Origin: Chrysoperla carnea
Taxonomy: Eukaryota; Arthropoda; Insecta; Neuroptera; Chrysopidae
Length of the DNA: 64,000 nt
Reading direction: 5' to 3'
NCBI RefSeq assembly: GCF_905475395.1
Contig: NC_058337.1
Location: 97,582,368 to 97,646,367 of the forward strand
Under the pieces are notes generated by a model. The model made no database searches. It worked only from the letters and a program-made list of their open reading frames with translations, and was not told the DNA's origin. Of this stretch, positions 60,518-64,000 are shown in pieces. Made by a program: the position numbers and the translations under genes. Position 1 is the first letter of the stretch, and every line of letters begins with the position of its first letter.

Positions 60518-60955
60518 AAGAATGATCAATATGTTTATTTCAAACTCTCTGTTAACTGGTAACAACAATCTTCATGAAGTTGCCTCAATCACATATGGAC
60601 AAGACATGATAGGTATGCGATCATAATAACCAAATACTCTTTTTAAAGCAAACGCAAAGAAATTTTCTTTAAATTAATCGATTCGCTTTATTTACACGAT
60701 TATATATTCCAACTAAGTTCAATTTTATTTTTCATCAATAAAATGCATAACTTTAAACTAAAATCATTCTCTTTTATAGAAGTAATGATTTTGTTTATTT
60801 AACTTCAGTGATTTTGTATCAATGAATTCATATTGTAAATTCAATCCCATTCTATTGTAAATAGAAATATTTAGCTGCACTTGTTCCAATCATTAGGAAA
60901 TTGTTTGATAGTAGTTTTACTTTATTTCAATATGAAACGGCCAACTTCGGGATGA
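60518..60955 (+). repeat. Dispersed repeat R2, copy 3
   Basis: Combines the CAATCACATATGGACAAGAC part seen in copy 1 with the GCAAACGCAAAGAAATTTTC part seen in copy 2, so it is the most complete copy. It ends ATGAAACGGCCAACTTCGGG directly against repeat R3. Confidence 0.72.
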
Positions 60956-61111
60956 GGTTGTCATTATTTAAATTTTTTTTTTAAATCCAATAATGAAGGC
61001 TATTGTCTGTTATTACGTTATGACTATTATTTTTGCCCCAAAAGATAAATGTTATGCCTATAATCCAGAAAATATTAAATCTTTTAAAACCGCCATTGAA
61101 GTAAGTTAGTG
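60951..61111 (+). repeat. Inverted-repeat arm R3 (right)
   Basis: Pairs with 58374-58556 across about 2.4 kb. The enclosed DNA has no transposase-like ORF, so this may be two independent insertions in opposite orientation rather than one element. Confidence 0.7.
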
Positions 61112-61415
61112 CAATTTCTTTCTTGACCATAAATCTTCTGGTCTTGAAAATAAAGGACAAATCTTTGGAACATAGTTTTCTTTGTGTAATAAGTATTTGA
61201 AACCAGCAGAACGTTGACGCTAGCTTTTATTAAAGTCAGCTCTTCTATGCAGCTATCAACCCTTTCATGTTATCAACAGCATGAAAACACAATTAAGTAT
61301 ATGATCGAATTCCAAAAACACTGTCCATAAAATAATATGGGTTACAGATTCTTTGCCATTTCAAAAATAGAATGACAGTATTTAAAAGAATTGAATCATC
61401 TAATACGTATTTATT

Positions 61416-61452
<37 letters not shown>
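61416..61452 (+). repeat. Poly-T tract
   Basis: About 36 consecutive T. Possibly the reversed poly-A tail of a retroelement, though none is recognisable next to it. The ORF at 61372-61563 translates this run and is not a gene. Confidence 0.9.
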
Positions 61453-61457
<5 letters not shown>

Positions 61458-61782
61458 TTCACAATCAACAGTTGCTCCATTGTTTTTCTTATCTGTAAAT
61501 ACACATTTTTATTCTCTTATTGTGATTATAAATACAGAACAGAGTACGTTACTTATTAAATAAATAAATAATAATGGTTTTTTTAAATTTTTTTTTGGGA
61601 AATAATTTTTTAATGTTTTTCATTCGTTTACACACAAGGCTATAATCATATGCACATAGTTTTTTAACGATGAAAACAAATGACATGAGTGATAACTATT
61701 TTGATAATATTTTAACTAACAAAATGGTACCTAGTCCGGCAGCCGTGAGCTAACTTGGTTTTGTATCAAATTTTTAAAGCTT

Positions 61783-62230
61783 AAGGTGATTGTAAACCTA
61801 CAGTATTGTAAAGAAGTTTTGGTTTATTGCACGGTACATACATATAAACTAAATACATGTTTTGTATTCAAGTAATGAGATTATTTTTGGCCTTATACCA
61901 CGCAACTACAAAAATATATAATATATTATATGCAAGTGCTGCTTATAAATTTGATAATATATATATATATCTCTCTTCAATCATCAATACTCTAACTATA
62001 GCCGTCTCTGTTCACGAAAAACCTTAAATTTTTATGGTAGGTATTATTATAAACTTCAAGATTGTCTAAATATTTTAGATAGTTATTTATCACACTCTCT
62101 AGATTTTTTAAAATAGAAATTTAAAATTGAAAAGGATAACCTAAGTGATTCATAATTTTTTCAACCAACTTTGAACGATAAAATAATACTGAAAAGCCCA
62201 GTAGACCTAAGAATTTTTTGTGATTTATGG
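61783..62230 (+). repeat. Dispersed repeat R4, copy 3
   Basis: Same landmark order as 9231-9727, with a roughly 60 bp deletion after the TCATCAATACTCTAACTATA stretch and an expanded ATATAT run at 61960. Confidence 0.72.
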
Positions 62231-64000
62231 TGTTCGGTTCATGCATAAAACGAATCTCGGATCAAAACCGCAATCAGAGTTCTAGATATCGCGCCTTTCG
62301 AATTTTAATCCTACAAATAATATTTAATTTTTGTGACAACAATTTCGTTTATTTGTATGATATTTAAAAAAAAAATTGCAATAAGTTCATTCTTAATTAA
62401 ACTGTTTTGACACTTAATGTCTGATTTTTTTTAATCATAGAGTTTATCTATCAAAATAATATAAAAAATTTCTCACAATAATTATAAATAAATTAAGCTA
62501 TAACCAGATTGGTCTAATTAGTAAACATAAATATTTTTTTATTATAGTTTTTGTTGTAATAGATTATCGATTTATTGATATAAAGAAAAAGTTGTACTTT
62601 CCTATTACAAATAAGACCTAATTTTTGTATTGTAAACTTGTTTTTAAAGATTTATTAATCATAAATAATAGTTTTAATAAGTATAGTAATACAGTATTTG
62701 ATTTATTTTATTTGAACATATATGGTATTTATTAATTGTTTTCAATTTTAATTGAATTTAAAAAAATTTATCAATTTTTATTCCAATAATTTAAATTTGT
62801 TGTAATTTTTATGAATTTATTTAATTAGTACCGAATTTAACAAATAATATAGAATTATGCAAGTGTTTTTAGTGCAATAAATACTACATAATTTATTTTT
62901 CTTAACCTTTCTTTAAAATTTGGATAATTTTTGACCATCCTAGTTTTGTAGCATCTAACTATATCAATTAGTATTACTTGTTTAAATTGAAATTTTATAA
63001 TTAATTTTTTTTTGGTCCGTACATAATTAAAGTTTTATTTGTCAACAAAAATTCGAAATTTTTTTTCTTCAAAAAACAACACTATTAAAAGATTTTTTGC
63101 TAGTTTTCATCTCGTTTATATAACATAAAGTGTTAAAGTACACTCTGTACAATTAATCAGATAAAAATTCTGAAATCGCGTGTATTACAATTATAAAGCA
63201 TTTCCGGACAAAAAGTAGTTTTGAAATATAAACTACCTCTAATCAAACAGTATATTAACGACTGATAATTAATTTTTATAATATTGTCATAAATGTTTAT
63301 GTGATATAATACAGTGATAATCAAAAATGAATGACAAATGTTTGTAAGGTGCGTTAAACAACGTTGGAGATATATACACAATTTTCTCGGTACCCGACTT
63401 CCATAGAGCTCTACCTTGCAAACGTGTCATTCGTTTTTTCATTGTCTGCGAAATCAATTGATCAGAGCCACTCAAAAATATCGTTTTTTATTTGGTTCTC
63501 CCCGGATTCTTTACAGACCTAACTAGTCTATAAAGGTCCTTTACTTATTTGTTTAGCGTGAATCAGTTAAAATGAATCATTCAGTTTAAAAACGAATAAT
63601 TAATAATTAATTTATCGATTTCTTGCTAAAAAATACGATTTGCGCTCGCTGCGGACAAACTTTCGTTTAATCACAATTATTATTATATTATTATTCAAAA
63701 TAATTAATATTTTATATAATATATACAATATTTACTAGATTTAACAATAACCGTTTTTGACAGATGAAATCTGTCAATTTTATAGTTCACATAATATTTG
63801 TTTTCGTTATTGTGTTTTTCTACTTACTTTTTTCAGCTGGTCCAAGGAAAAAAATTTAATTCAACTTATATTGTAACTTGAGACTTATTAACATATTAAC
63901 TAACGTTCTAGAGCATGATTTAATGTTTTCGTCAGATGTCGTTTTCATCGTTCTTTCTACGAATATAATACTTTTTTATTGGCTATAAACCATTTAATTT
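62231..64000. other. No gene recognised
   Basis: Very AT-rich with no repeats I can match. 63370-63540 is slightly GC-richer; a minus-strand ORF (63287-63475) there is unrecognised. Confidence 0.5.

Overview
The window looks like AT-rich insect nuclear DNA. Protein-coding signal is sparse, introns are clean GT..AG, and poly-A signals are AATAAA-type. Repeats include Helitron-like termini, decayed non-LTR retrotransposons, tRNA-like SINEs, foldback elements and microsatellites. There is no long uninterrupted ORF, no rRNA, no CRISPR array and no bacterial-style operon. The species cannot be fixed from the sequence.

The only gene content I can support well is a cluster between about 17.4 kb and 36.3 kb. 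It holds four paralogous four-exon genes, each encoding a small protein (168-175 aa) of the insect DUF1091 type. These are predicted secreted proteins, one cysteine-bearing globular domain each, possibly related to MD-2/GM2-activator lipid-binding folds. The order is A (minus, 17439-20036), B (plus, 24049-27777), C (plus, 28985-31907) and D (minus, 34423-36258). All share one exon plan: a short exon carrying only the signal peptide, then exons of about 142-156, 162-168 and 135-147 nt. Nearly every junction is phase 0. The exception is the exon 1/2 junction of A, which needs a non-obvious acceptor. Individual exons are too short to stand out as ORFs, so simple ORF calling misses these genes.

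The cluster is heavily invaded. One 550-650 bp repeat family (called R1 here) lies inside or next to all four genes. Foldback (inverted-repeat) elements sit in the introns of B and C. A Helitron-like element and a decayed LINE 3' end lie between A and B. A frame-broken, unrecognised coding remnant lies antisense in intron 2 of A.

Outside the cluster (1-17 kb and 37-64 kb) I see non-coding, repeat-derived DNA. It includes LINE remnants near 39 kb, a palindromic MITE at 46.2-46.5 kb, a 58.4/61.0 kb inverted pair, three copies of a roughly 450 bp family at 9.2, 55.1 and 61.8 kb, and several diverged tandem arrays. A few small ORFs in locally GC-richer patches are listed at low confidence.
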